Assembly: GCA_963575745.1 (NCBI GenBank)
Contig: CAUYUJ010000381.1
Span: forward strand, 207,131-271,130
Origin: Prorocentrum cordatum
Lineage: Eukaryota; Sar; Dinophyceae; Prorocentrales; Prorocentraceae
DNA: 64,000 nt
Reading direction: 5' to 3'
In this document: piece after piece, positions 26,731 through 37,335 of the stretch
Numbering within the stretch: position 1 is the stretch's first letter
How the letters are laid out: every line of letters begins with the position of its first letter
The notes under the pieces: generated by a model
What the model was told of the DNA's origin: nothing
The model's input: only the letters and a program-made list of their open reading frames with translations
Databases searched by the model: none
Position numbers and translations under genes: made by a program

Positions 26731-27250
26731 AAGCAGAAAACAGGCAAACCGCTAGGGACATCCCCACAGAACGGCGACGAACGGAGCCGAGGAAACATCC
26801 TTGGCGGCTCCCCTTAGGTAGCTGAAACCAGCACCCCGCTTGAGACATACGGGACCGTGCAATACCCCTCGGCGGTTCCCCTTAGGGGTGCTGGTAACCA
26901 GCGCCCCGCCCAAGACATCCTCACAATCTGCTTTCCAAGCGAAGGATGTTGGGACAGAAAACAGGCAAACCGCTTGAGACATCCCCACAGAACGGCCGCA
27001 AACGGGACCTTGCAATACCCCTCGGCGACTCCCCTTAGGGATGCTGAAACCAGCGCCCCGCATGAGACATCCTCACAATCTGCTCCCCAAGCGAAGGGTA
27101 ATGGGACAGAAAAGAGGCAAACCGCTTGAGACATCCGCTTGAGACATCCCGACCAAACGGCCGCGAACGGGACCGTGGAATACCCCTCGACGGCTCCCCC
27201 TAGGGGTGCTGAAGCCAGCGCCCAGCCTGAGACATCCTCGCAATCCGCTG
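26731..27250. repeat. Satellite with units of about 150 bp
   Basis: Repeated blocks: CAGAAAACAGGCAAACCGCT, GAGACATCCCCACAGAACGG, CAATACCCCTCGGCGGYTCC and ACATCCTCACAATCTGCT. Units start at about 26734, 26955 and 27107. The first contains an extra internal duplication; the last has a doubled CGCTTGAGACATC. Confidence 0.9.
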
Positions 27251-27257
27251 TGTGTTG

Positions 27258-27467
27258 AGAAGGTCAGACAATGAGAAGGTCTGAGTATGAGTAAGTCTGG
27301 GTATGAATGGGTCTCATCATGAGTAAGTCTGAGTATGAGTAGGTCCGAGTATGAGTCGGTCCGAGCATGAGTAAGTTAACATGATCAGGTCGGAGTATGA
27401 GTAAATCTGTGTATGAATAAGTCTGTGTATGAGTAAGTCTGTGTATGAGTAAGTCTAGGTATGAGGA
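27258..27467. repeat. 16-bp minisatellite GAGTATGAGTAAGTCT
   Basis: About 13 units with small variations. It produces the Tyr/Thr/Ser-rich minus-strand ORF. Confidence 0.95.
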
Positions 27468-28080
27468 CGAGGAGGAGGAGGAGGAGGAGGAGGGGGCGAA
27501 GAAGAGGAAGGAGTAGAAGGCGCCCAAGTAATAACAATAATCCCATCTTAGGATATGGGGAACCAGCAAGACGACATGGGAGACACCGTGCATTGCCACT
27601 GAATCCTCTCCTCCAACCTCGTCAGGACCACGGACAAGGCAGAGGGCGTCAGGGGCCGACAAGTCTTAGAGCTAAGCCGAAGCGGAACGCGACACCTGAC
27701 GGGTGTGCAAAACCAGGGGAGCCCACCCGCTGTTGTTTTCGTCTTGCCCACCCATCCTGGGGTTCGCCAGTAGCATCGTTTTCAGAGCATGCCTAGGCAT
27801 CTCCCGCACGCGAGAGGAAAGGCTTTGGTATTGAGCAAAAGAGGACAAGGACGAGGGGCATATGGAGGAGGAGAACAAGGAAGACGAGAGAAGGAAGCAA
27901 AGAGGAAGATAAGGTGGAAGTCGAAGTGGACGTGGATCAGGAACACGAGGAGCAGGCGGAAGGAGGAGGAGGCGGATGAGATGTCCAACGAGGAGGAGAT
28001 AGACGAAGAGGACGGTCTCATCTTGGCTCCCCTAGTTGATGGAGTAATGGTTTGTGGGGCCCTGGAAGGCCTGCGAAGTG
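27468..28080. other. Spacer with short GGA runs
   Basis: GGA runs at 27470-27492 and 27955-27970. The plus frame ending at 28121 mixes purine-derived residues with sequence that also serves the exon at 28081. Confidence 0.4.
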
Positions 28081-28206
28081 ATGGGCACCGACGGCGGCAA
28101 GAATTCGTTCGTTCTGGATGAGACCGTGCGCAACCCGAACGCGGTCCCTGCTGAACAGGATGAGCAGCAGCAGGATTGGCACAGTCAAACCAGACCACAA
28201 GGATGA
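28081..28206 (+). CDS. Candidate small ORF or terminal exon, 41 residues
   Basis: MGTDGGKNSFVLDETVRNPN then AVPAEQDEQQQDWHSQTRPQ G, stop TGA 28204-28206. Composition is coding-like, and the frame stays open a few codons upstream (FVGPWKACEV) to a TAA. It could be the last exon of an acidic protein whose earlier part is in the purine-rich sequence before it. No family recognised. Confidence 0.4.
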   Translation: MGTDGGKNSFVLDETVRNPNAVPAEQDEQQQDWHSQTRPQG

Positions 28207-28233
28207 GCGATCTTCCAAGATTTCCCTTGCCCC

Positions 28234-28268
28234 TAGCGTGTCGCTGGGGCCGACCCAGCGACACGCTA
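28234..28268. repeat. Perfect 15-bp hairpin
   Basis: TAGCGTGTCGCTGGG, loop GCCGA, then CCCAGCGACACGCTA. It starts 28 bases after the stop of the small ORF. It has no U-run and is not a bacterial terminator. A structured 3' UTR element or tiny foldback are both possible. Confidence 0.9.
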
Positions 28269-28329
28269 AGCAAAAGTTCCCGACCGCAGCTCTCAGCCCC
28301 GGCTATGGCATGGCCTTCCAGTTTCTTGG

Positions 28330-28447
28330 CGTCGCTCGGACGTGTGCATTGTTTCTCGGCGACGGCCATCGAGCAGCATCCTCGACCATCGAACAAAAAC
28401 CACGCACGAAACCGACATATGCACGGGGAGTGGACGTCCGAGCGATG
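28330..28447. mobile_element. M1 MITE-like element
   Basis: 118 bp. Ends CGTCGCTCGGACGTGTGCA and GTGGACGTCCGAGCGATG. Internal CCACGCACGAAACCGACA is conserved. Confidence 0.9.
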
Positions 28448-28619
28448 GCAAGGCTTTGGTATCAACAATTTTGGCGCTCAGGGGCCTCGCAGCCCTGCCG
28501 CCGCGCGTCCTTCCTGATCCGGTCGCGCTGCAGCAGGAGCGGGGCGAAGCCAGGGCACCCGCGGGTGCGCGACGGTGGCCCTGCTTCCAGGGCCCGGGCC
28601 GCGCCGCAGGGCTTCACGA

Positions 28620-28790
28620 GGGAAACGAGCACACAGACACAAGGAATCGTCGATTCCCCAGAAAATGTAGAAAATGTGGGAGGTGGGCGGGAAGACCAAA
28701 ACCCAGAAAATCTAGGCAAATATTGGGGATCCTGCTATTTGTGTGTGTATTTATTTGTGTGCCCCAGGGCCCCTTCAGGGTTGCTCTTCT
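28620..28790. repeat. Dispersed repeat T, copy 1
   Basis: Words shared with 30540-30690 and 32390-32515: CCAGAAAATGT.GAAAAT, GGGAAGACCAAAA, GTATTTATTTGTGTG and CAGGGCCCCTTCA. It lies about 170 bases after an M1 element, as does the 32.4-kb copy. Confidence 0.75.
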
Positions 28791-28948
28791 CCAAGGGGGC
28801 CGCGCGAGGGGGCGAGGATGACTGCGCGGGGCGAGGCGCGAAATCGCGAGACGAATGAGGAGGTGGCGTTCGAGGAAGAGCGGCCAGAGAAGCGGCAGCG
28901 GAAGCAAAGGCAACTGCAAGAAGGACAGAGCACAGAGTCGTCCTTTGC

Positions 28949-29500
28949 ATGTATTCTATTGCCTGGCTCCTTTTCTGTCCTGCGTTTCTTGCATTCCATT
29001 TCACGTATATGGACGTCGCCGCCCGCACGATTGCGTCTGCACTACAAGCTGTGGCACGTAGACCGCGCCGCCCGACGCTGAATTGCCTCGACTGCGTCAT
29101 CGACCTTCTTGAGTGGCGCAGGGGGCGGTCAACAAACCGCTCGTGCCCCCTCATCCATGTTTTCTGTATTTCCTGTTGCCCAGCTTTTGTCGCCCCTACC
29201 GTTGTGCGTGCGTCCGACCTCTTATGCACTTTCTCATCCCGCCCAGGTCATCATGTCACGCATCCGGCGGCTCAACGAAGGCGGTCGCTGACCGGGCGGC
29301 CTCCAGCAGGACCTTTTTTTGATTCTCGTGCTTACCTGCGGCGGACACTGACCCCCGAGCAGCTGGCTGGGATGGACTCGCATCTGGGTTGCCCTCGGTC
29401 CAGATGGCACGCAAATCAGGGCGAGCAAGAGGAGGGAGCGAAAGGCAAGGAGTCAAGAGGAGGAGTAGGAAGGACGTGGCCATTGTTTCTTCACAGATGA
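28949..29500 (+). CDS. Candidate ORF, 183 residues, unknown function
   Basis: A plus-strand frame with an ATG at 28949. The N-terminus is hydrophobic (MYSIAWLLFCPAFLAFHFTY) and could be a signal or membrane segment. Then comes DVAARTIASALQAVARRPRR, then LNCLDCVIDLLEW. The distal half is less convincing and may be non-coding. No family recognised and the opposite strand is also open. Confidence 0.28.
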   Translation: MYSIAWLLFCPAFLAFHFTYMDVAARTIASALQAVARRPRRPTLNCLDCVIDLLEWRRGRSTNRSCPLIHVFCISCCPAFVAPTVVRASDLLCTFSSRPGHHVTHPAAQRRRSLTGRPPAGPFFDSRAYLRRTLTPEQLAGMDSHLGCPRSRWHANQGEQEEGAKGKESRGGVGRTWPLFLHR

Positions 29501-30104
29501 CCTAGTTTGATCCACCTCCCCGAGTGGCAACGGCCCCTGTGTGGGGGGGGGGGCGACGGCAGCGTCGCGTTCGAAACTGAAGCTACCATCGACAGTGACA
29601 GGAGAACAGGGAGGAGGAGGAGAAGGAGGAGGAGGAGGAGGAGGAGGAGGATGGAGAAGGAGGGGGATGGAGGAGGAGGGCCTGCTCTTGACCCACGACC
29701 GCGTTTTGGCGCAACGCGCAGCCGAGGACGCCTGGACCAGCAGCGCCTACTCCCGCACTCTTGGCAGCTGCGCGATCCGCTGCGCCCCCGGGCGTGCAGC
29801 GCACGGGGCAGCGGCGACAAATCCGTTCCGAAGCGTTCCGGAACGCTCAGAGCGCTCCAGAAAGATTTGATCGGGGGTGGACAGAACCCCCAACAGTGAC
29901 ACGTCGATTAGTGAATTGTCCGTTTTCGGTTCTCGAGAGGGCGCCGTGGCCGTTATTTTCCAGTCTTGCGCCCGCCAGGTTTGGGCCTCAGGTCGTTTTC
30001 ACTAAACCACGTTTTACTAAAGGGGGGTCTGTCCATCCTCGGTCTGAGAAGGCCGCGGCACCCGGAACCTGTGTGGGCCCCGGAAACGGCAGGGCCGTTT
30101 TTTC
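29501..30104. other. Spacer with (GGA)n at about 29606-29672
   Basis: A GTTCCGAAGCGTTCCGGAACG palindromic stretch lies at about 29823-29845. No supported gene. Confidence 0.4.
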
Positions 30105-30312
30105 ACCGTTTCCAGAAAAAGGTCTCTTGAGAATGAAAACGGCAAGAAAAAGGCGACCCAAAAAACGGCAAAAAACTTCTCCAGGATCGGAACTGGAGCC
30201 GGAACCGGTCAAAAAACGGCGACGGAACCGGTAAAAAAAACGGCGTCGGAACCGGCAAAAAAACGGCAAAACGGAATTGGTAAAAAAAACGACCCTGTCG
30301 TTTCCAGGGCCC
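30105..30312. repeat. Degenerate minisatellite of AAAAAACGGCRA / GGAACCGGT units
   Basis: Units of about 20 bases with A-runs and CGGC/CCGG blocks, bounded on each side by a GTTTCCAG word. Confidence 0.8.
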
Positions 30313-30539
30313 ACTGTGCCCGGGACATCGTCTAGAGCCGCCAGATATCAGAGATTTTTGATGATCATCACCCGACTTTTCCTCGTCCCGGCCTCGCGTT
30401 AGGGCAGAAGCCTCCGCGCTGACCCCGGCGCGACGCAATTCCCACAGCGTCAGCGCCTCTGGGCACCCCGGGCGCGCTCACCGCAGCAGACCTGCTGCCG
30501 ACGCCGCGCTGCCGTCGCAGCGAAGGCAAAAGATATCAA

Positions 30540-30690
30540 GAGGAAAAAACTAACAGACACCAATCAACGTCGATCTCCAGGAAAATGTTGAAATATGCGA
30601 AGTGTAAGGGGAAGACGAAGATCCCGAAAATATTGAAAACATGGGGAGCCCTGGGATTTGTATGTTTTATTTCTTTGTCCCTGGGCCCTG
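30540..30690. repeat. Dispersed repeat T, copy 2
   Basis: TCTCCAGGAAAATGTTGAAA, GGGGAAGACGAAGA, CCCGAAAATATTGAAAA and a T-rich end before CCCTGGGCCCT. This copy has no M1 element in front. Confidence 0.7.
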
Positions 30691-31239
30691 GAGGATAGAA
30701 GAACAGGAGAAAGGGCTGCACCCACTCCTCCTGGGGCTCCTGCGGACCGAATGTGCGCTTGCGGGCTTTGCAGGAGGCTGCAGCAGCCTCGGCCGAGCTG
30801 CGGCGATTCGCCCGATGCGCTCGGCGACGGCCGCAGTTGCCAGACCTCGTCTTCCCCTCCTCCTCCTCATCCCCCCCCCCCTCGACCAGGGGAGTGCTCA
30901 GTAGCTTCGAACGTGGGCCTTGTCTTCCCTATCCCCTGTCGCTCGTGCGCCAGGGAGTCCCGAAGATGGTCGACCGAGTGCCCTTGCTGCCCTGGCCCCC
31001 CGTCGCCCTGCAGCCCTGAACCCCTTTTGTTTTCTTCTTGCATGTCCTTTTGCACGTGCGCGGCCTGGCGCTGTGGACGAGAAGGTGCTGCTCGTGGGGT
31101 GGGCCCGCTGCGGGGTACAAAAAACCTCCTCCCGCTCCACGGTCCCCATCCCCCTCGTCCTTCGGAGCCTGCCTCCCGGCCTCTCGTCTGCCTCATCCGG
31201 GGGAGCTCTCCCCCGAGCAACCGTTGCTTCTAACAGTTG
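30691..31239. other. Spacer without recognised genes
   Basis: GC-rich. ORFs on both strands lack recognisable features and run into the GTA array. Confidence 0.4.
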
Positions 31240-31764
<525 letters not shown>

Positions 31765-32078
31765 GCGCCCGTCTGGAATCACGACCTGTTGTCATGATGA
31801 CCTCGCGCAGCCCAACGTGATTTGAAGGCGCTTTATGTGAGGTGTTCAAGCAAGCGCCTCGCCGCCGGGGAGCGAAGGAGTTGGTGTTCCCTCCTCGGCG
31901 GAAGGCGGGGGAAGTTCAACAAGGCCGCCTCCGCCGGCGGAAGCCGACGGAACCTCGGCGGAAGTGGGCGCAAGCAAAAGAGGCGCCCCGAAGAGATGGC
32001 GCCGTTGGGGGCGTCAGAGCTTCTGGCGCCCGCCAGGTGGGCGCACGAGGGCTGGAACTGTGTCTGCACACCTCCCGG
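31765..32078. other. Spacer rich in GGCGGAAG words
   Basis: CGGCGGAAG recurs at about 31898, 31938, 31956 and 31964. Similar words occur as CGCTTCCGCCGCTTCCGG near 41967. Confidence 0.5.
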
Positions 32079-32196
32079 CATCGCTCGGACGTGTTTTTTT
32101 TCTCGGCGAGGACCATCGATGACCATCCTGGGCCATCGAGCAACGACAACGCGCACGAAACCGAACAATGCACGGGAAATGGACGTCCGAGCGACG
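32079..32196. mobile_element. M1 MITE-like element
   Basis: 118 bp. Ends CATCGCTCGGACGTG and GGACGTCCGAGCGACG, one mismatch in the outer right end. Internal CGCACGAAACCGA is conserved. Confidence 0.88.
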
Positions 32197-32389
32197 GAAC
32201 GACCTGCACCCGACGCGCACGGGGGCACGCCAGTGCCTGAGCAGCTCCAGCGGCACGGCCCGAGCGGATCTCCCACGTGTTCTGCTGGCCGCCGACGCCC
32301 CGCGACGGGCAGCTCCCGACGAGCCGCCTCGCGCCCCTGGCGCTGTTGTTCCGCAGCTCCCCCCCCCATGGGCCCCAGTGGGAAGTGGG

Positions 32390-32515
32390 AAAGTGGGGGG
32401 GAAGACAAAAACTGAGAAAATATTGGAAAATATTGGATCTCCGGTTATTAGTGTCTATTTATTTGTGTGTGTGTGTGTGTGTGTCTCAGGGCCCCTTCAC
32501 CCTGGCTCTGTTTTT
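32390..32515. repeat. Dispersed repeat T, copy 3, with (GT)n
   Basis: GGGGAAGACAAAAACTGAGA, AAATATTGGA, GTCTATTTATTTGTGTG and CAGGGCCCCTTCA match the 28.6-kb copy. It starts about 195 bases after an M1 element. Confidence 0.75.
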
Positions 32516-32582
32516 CCGCCTCTCTCCCCCCTGGACCCCCTGCTCGGGCACTTTTCGAACAACAGACAAGTGCATAAGCATA

Positions 32583-32690
32583 AAAGTACGGAGCTCCGCG
32601 CGGATCTTTTGGATCTGCGATTGGTTATTTTCCCTGGCGCGTGGAGAGCACCAACGGCGGCGCTGGAGCTTGGCACGACGCATCAGTACA
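32583..32690. repeat. F1 foldback element, left half
   Basis: GAGCTCCGCGCGGATC..TTTTGGATCTGCG matches the F1 left end. The centre and right end are diverged or missing. Confidence 0.5.
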
Positions 32691-33651
32691 TGTCGTGTGT
32701 CGTCTATTGGCAGTGAGTCGCCCTTCCTGGCTATGCCATAGGTCCGACCGAACTCTATGAGGAAAGGGGGCGTCGAAACTTGATCCGTGTCGCAGGCTCA
32801 TACGCACAAGCATATATCACCCGCTGTAGTTTTGCAAAGGGAATACGGGCATGAGGAGGGCGCCAGGATCGAGGAGGCGAGGAGCACACGACAGGGCGGC
32901 CTCTTTCTCCGACCGTCTCCTCCAGCAGCTTCCCAACTGCCAAGGGCCAGGCCTGCGCCCAGGCCTGCACGGCTCTTTTGGACATTCGAGCGGGTCAAGC
33001 CTTGGGGACGGGGCCGCCCCCGCTGGAAACACATTCGTGTTGTTTCGACCCGTGTGGTCTTGAAGGAGGAGGCGGAGGAGTAGGAGGAGGAGGAGGAGGA
33101 GGAGGAGGAGGAGGAGGAGGAGGAGGAAGAGGAGCGATCAAAGGACGGCTCCCAGGAGAGTGGTGATTATGTCTTATGAGCTGGCGCGCTGGAGAAAAGC
33201 GATGCTTGCCTTTACCGTTGCCGCTGCCGCAGCCTTTGCGAGGCCTACGTTTCGCCGCCCTGGGGCAACATTCTCGTGAGCGGTGATCATAGGGAGGGAA
33301 CGATAATTGACTTGAATCCACCAAGGTGTAGGCGGAGCGGGGGATCAGCATGTGGCAGGCAATGAAGGCATAGCGATAACGTAGCGAAGAAACAACAGAT
33401 GGAGGGAAGGCAGCCCATAGATGGAGGAGGAGAGGAGGGAGGGAGGGGGGACGGAGGGAGGGAGGACCATGAGCACGAGGGAGCGGAAGGGGTGGAGGAG
33501 GCCAGAAGGAGCGAGAGAAGCGGGCACCGAAGCGTTGTCTCCTTCTTGCTCACGCCGTTCCCTGTGGGAGGACGGTGTGGACCAGCGCAGACCCAAGACT
33601 CACCAGCGATGTTGCAGCACACCCTCCGGTCCCAGGCCCCCTTCCCATAGG
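32691..33651. other. Spacer with (GGA)n at 33066-33132
   Basis: Also a GGAGGGAGG tract near 33425-33470. No supported gene. Confidence 0.45.
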
Positions 33652-33848
33652 TCCCTCCTCCTCCTCCTCCTCCTCCTTCTTCTCTCGCTCCTCCTCCTCC
33701 TCCTCCTCCTCCTCCTCCTCCTCCTCCTCCTCTCGCCCCTCCTCCTCCTCCTCCTCCTCCTCCTCCTCCTCCTCCTCCTCTCGCCCCTCCTCCTCCTCCT
33801 CCTCCTCCTCCTCCTCCTCCTCCTCCTCCTCCTCCTCCTCCTCCTCCT
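33652..33848. repeat. (TCC)n array with TCTCGCCC spacers
   Basis: Pure TCC/CTC runs broken by TCTCGCTCC or TCTCGCCCC at about 33683, 33731 and 33779, giving a higher-order period of 48 bases. Confidence 0.92.
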
Positions 33849-34377
33849 ACACGAAGCGCGCTCTTGAGAACAGCACCCTGTGGGCCTGCCCATCCGGCGG
33901 GAGCCTTATTTTTGGGGAGAAGATGCCTGGCATCAATCCATCACGCAACGGAGGAGGAGGAGGAGGAGAAGAAGGAGGAGGAGGATGGGGGTGGAATATC
34001 AGGAGGACCAAGAGGGGGAAGAGGAGGGAGAAGAGGAGGAGGGACATTCATCTTGTAACATTATATTGTTCTCTGCTTCTCTGGCTCGTGGAGGGATGCT
34101 GAGGACGAGGAGGGAAGGGGAGCGCAGGATGAAGAGGGCTCGAGAGAAGAGGAAGGAGGTGCAGTAGGTGAAATCATGGATGCGAGGGGGCATTGTCATG
34201 CAGTTCAGCGCGGTTTCCAGAGAGATCCCCGTTTTGAGACCTACCGCCCTCTATCCGAGCAGGTGTTGCACGTGCCTGCACATCTGGCAAGAGGCAGCCG
34301 GGCCGCCTCGAGCGAAGACCCCCTTTTTGGCAAGGCACCGCCCACCGTCCGTGCAGATAGTACACATGGTAAAGCGT
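33849..34377. other. Spacer with degenerate purine tract
   Basis: Purine-rich 33950-34165. The following sequence has no supported gene. Confidence 0.4.
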
Positions 34378-34556
34378 ATCGTGGTTTATATTCAGGAGCT
34401 CTCGAAGTGCCACGTGTGTTTTTTAGTTTTAATACAAGAAACAACACATAAGAACATAAAACAAACATCGTGGTTTATAGTCAGGAGCTCTCGAACAAGT
34501 GCCACATTTGTTTTTTAGTTTGAAAAATAAACAAAGCATAAGAAATCAAACAAGAA
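34378..34556. repeat. Tandem duplication, 89 bp x 2
   Basis: Both units start ATCGTGGTTTATA.TCAGGA, then GCTCTCGAA and GTGTTTTTTAGTTT, and end in an A-rich block. Units are 34378-34466 and 34467-34556. A/T-rich. Confidence 0.9.
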
Positions 34557-35617
34557 TTACACCATCGATAACCCGTGTAGTTGTTGAAAGCGTTTGAAGA
34601 CAACGTGCGCGGCGCTGGGCGGAGACGCCCCTTGGAACAGGAACAGCAGCCCATCCTTGCAACTGCTGACAATGTCTTAAGCAAAGGCGCTACGGCCAGG
34701 GCGCCAGATTGAAAAAACACCGCCTTCCATCGTGGCATTTGCTGTCAGGGTTGAAAACGAACGTTCGCGGCACCCTGGTGAGAAGCACTTTTCGAACCGG
34801 TGCCCCATCCATGTCATTGCTGCAAGCGTCCTTTACGTCGAATGTGTGTGGGGGGCTAAGGCGAGAGCTCCATTAAAACAACTACCTCTGTCCCTTCCTT
34901 GTGATTCTTCCGAAATTCCCGGTTGAGGGTCATAAGTGTTAAGGGGGTCTAAGGTGAAATGCCTTGCCCGCCCTACGGACACGTCTGTTGGCGCGACAGG
35001 GGGTCGTCCACAAGGTCAAGGGATGGGGCGAGAGGCGAAGGAGGAGGAGGAGGAGCAGATCGAGGATCAAGAGGCTAACGACGAAACGGAGGAGGAGGAG
35101 GAAGAGGAGGTGGTGGTTGTGGTGAACGCCTTGTGATCCATCAGGCAACGCACTCAGAGCTTAAAGATCGGCGGGCGGGCGAATGTGCATAAGCACGTGC
35201 AAAAGACGAGGAGGAGGAGGAGAAAGACGAGGAGGCCAATGTCACGCAGGAGAAGCCTTGGTGTAAATGCCACAGCGTCGCCACAGCGGCGGGCGTCGGC
35301 AGCGTCCCGCGCGCAAGAATGCACCGGCGAGGCTGTTCGCACCTACGTTCACTCGCGTACGAGGCTCTGTCACCCTGGCGAGACGGCCGCGAGTGGTCTC
35401 GCACGAAGGGCTCCCATCGGGTCTATAAGGCGAAGCTCGGCCACAGCCACCGCCATTATACTTACCTCCCGTAGCACCGCGGAGATGCGGATAAGAGTGA
35501 GGGGGCTGCGAGGGGACGTCGGCAGTCTGCGAGACTCTGGAGAAGCCCGCCGCAGGCGCCAAAGCTGTACAATTTATACAACGAGCCCGCCGCAGGCGCC
35601 GATTTTTTCGTTAGACC
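34557..35617. other. Spacer with GGA runs
   Basis: GGA runs at 35036-35056 and 35090-35110. Two copies of GAGCCCGCCGCAGGCGCC-like sequence lie at about 35545 and 35583 (38 bases apart). No supported gene. Confidence 0.4.
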
Positions 35618-35790
35618 AATGTGGGTAGGTCGCGGGTGGGTCGCGGGTGGGTCGCGAATTGGTCGCTGGTGGGCCGCGGGGTGGGTCGCAAATGGGTCGC
35701 TAGTGGGTCGCGGGTGGGTGGCGGCTTGGGTCGCGGGTGGGTCGCGGGGCGGGTCGCGGGGTGGGTCGCGGGTGGTTCGCGGGTGGGACG
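35618..35790. repeat. GTGGGTCGCGG minisatellite
   Basis: About 16 units of 10-12 bases. The Thr/Arg/Pro minus-strand and Gly/Val/Trp plus-strand ORFs are artefacts. Confidence 0.93.
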
Positions 35791-37130
35791 ACGACAACAA
35801 ACAAACAAACAAGCAACAACGCAACAACGCAACAATCAGAATCCCCACCTCTGATCCCCACTTCACTCACGCACCCATGGACAATGATTGACCGTTTGGT
35901 TCCCTCATTATGATATTACCGCAGACGCGGATAGGAGGAAGGGGGCAGAGTTGGGGCCGAGAGTTTGGCAGTGCCATTGTGTCGCCCGCACCACGCGACC
36001 CCAGCAGGCTCCCAGGGCAGGCCGCCGTGCCCTCCTGGCACCCCACCCCCGCCTGAAGGAGTCTGCGGGCTGGCCAGGCCCCTGCCCGCCGGCCGGAAGG
36101 AGAAGAACAACAGATCGACGCAATGCCAGATTTGCGTGCCCCAAGCCATCGAACATATGAGCGACTCAGAGCAACAGGGTCGATTGCGCCGATATCGTCG
36201 CGTAAGCTGCCCGCGTACGATGGCGCGCAAGCACCATCGTCTCCGATGCAGCGTGCCGCGCTGGCGGCCCGCGTAAGCCGCGGCGTAAGGTCGTTGTGCC
36301 ATCTCGCGTAAGACCTCTTTTCTTCTCGTCGCTCAAATGTGCGATTGTGAACGGATCCGCGTGAGCGGGCTATCGTAGAGTTAAGACTGTGGAGTCTGGT
36401 GGCTAGCATTGCGCCTCCACGGGTGGCTAGGATTGCGCCTCCGCCCGAGAAGAGCTCACCATACAACCTTACGGCGAAACGAAACCAGTGGTCTTGGACA
36501 CGGTTCACGTCCGACGCATGCGATGCAGACCCAACGGCACCCTTTCTATCACGAGCCGCGCATTTTGACGCACAGTAGATGACACGACGCAGTGACACAG
36601 CGTATGTGACCGCCGGCTTGCGCCATGTCCTTTCGGCGGCAGCCCACTGGGCAGGCTGGTCTTTTAGGAGGCCGATTGGTATTTAGGCCCTGTCAGCTCA
36701 GGTGTGAGCCCAGTCCAGGCCAGTGCAGCCCGCCCCCCTGTGTGTGCGCGTGTAATTTCACCTCCTTCCTCTCCGCATCCGCTGCCCGATCGGCTCAAGT
36801 GTTGACATTGAGCTTTGTCATCGCCTCAGAGGAGAAACGCTCTGTCGTCTTCATCCCACGGAGCTCCGGTGACTTAGGCTATCTGATCTTTCCCACCCCC
36901 AGGGCGCACAGACTCTCCAGCAGCAGCCTTTGTCTTATGCGGTACTCCACGGCTGTGGCCAGGCTGTCGCTCCAGTCGCGTACTCGGCCCAGCCCCAGGC
37001 CCGGCAGCTCGCCGTCCAGTCGCGTTCGCGGCCCAGGCCCAGGCGTCAGGGTGGCTAGCACGCCGCCGAAGAGGCTCAAGCAGTAGGCTGGTGGGGCCAG
37101 CGCTGCCACTTTCTCGCCGTGGCCCCCGTA
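35791..37130. other. Spacer, coding status unclear
   Basis: Contains a 24-bp duplication GGGTGGCTAGSATTGCGCCT at about 36379 and 36409. The minus frame at 36879-37109 ends in a helical stretch (RVRDWSDSLATAVEYRIRQR then LLLESLC) of plausible coding composition, family unknown. A weak SL-like stretch lies near 36790 and was rejected. Confidence 0.35.
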
Positions 37131-37335
37131 CAGTGTGTGTGTGTGTGTTTGTGTTTGTGTTTGTGCTTGTGCTTGTGTTTGTGCTTGTGCTTGTGTGTGT
37201 TGTGTTTTGTTGTGTTGTGTTGTTTTCTGCTCTGTTATGTTATGTTTATGTTCTGTTGTGGTGTGGTGTGGTGTGGTGTGGTATGTGTGTCTGTGTGTCT
37301 GTGTCTGTGCCCGTGTCTGTGTCTGTGTGTGTCTT
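37131..37335. repeat. (GT)n / TGTGCTTG-type microsatellite
   Basis: GT dinucleotides grading into TGTGTTTGTGCTTG, then TGGTGTGGTG, then CTGTGTCTGT units. Confidence 0.95.

Noticed and set aside
28234-28268. Hairpin as a Rho-independent terminator
   Set aside because: No T-run follows and the genome is not bacterial.
36783-36805. CGATCGGCTCAAGTGTTG as a spliced-leader relic
   Set aside because: About 15 of 21 bases match, mostly the 3' end, without a following ORF on the same strand. Not distinguishable from chance.
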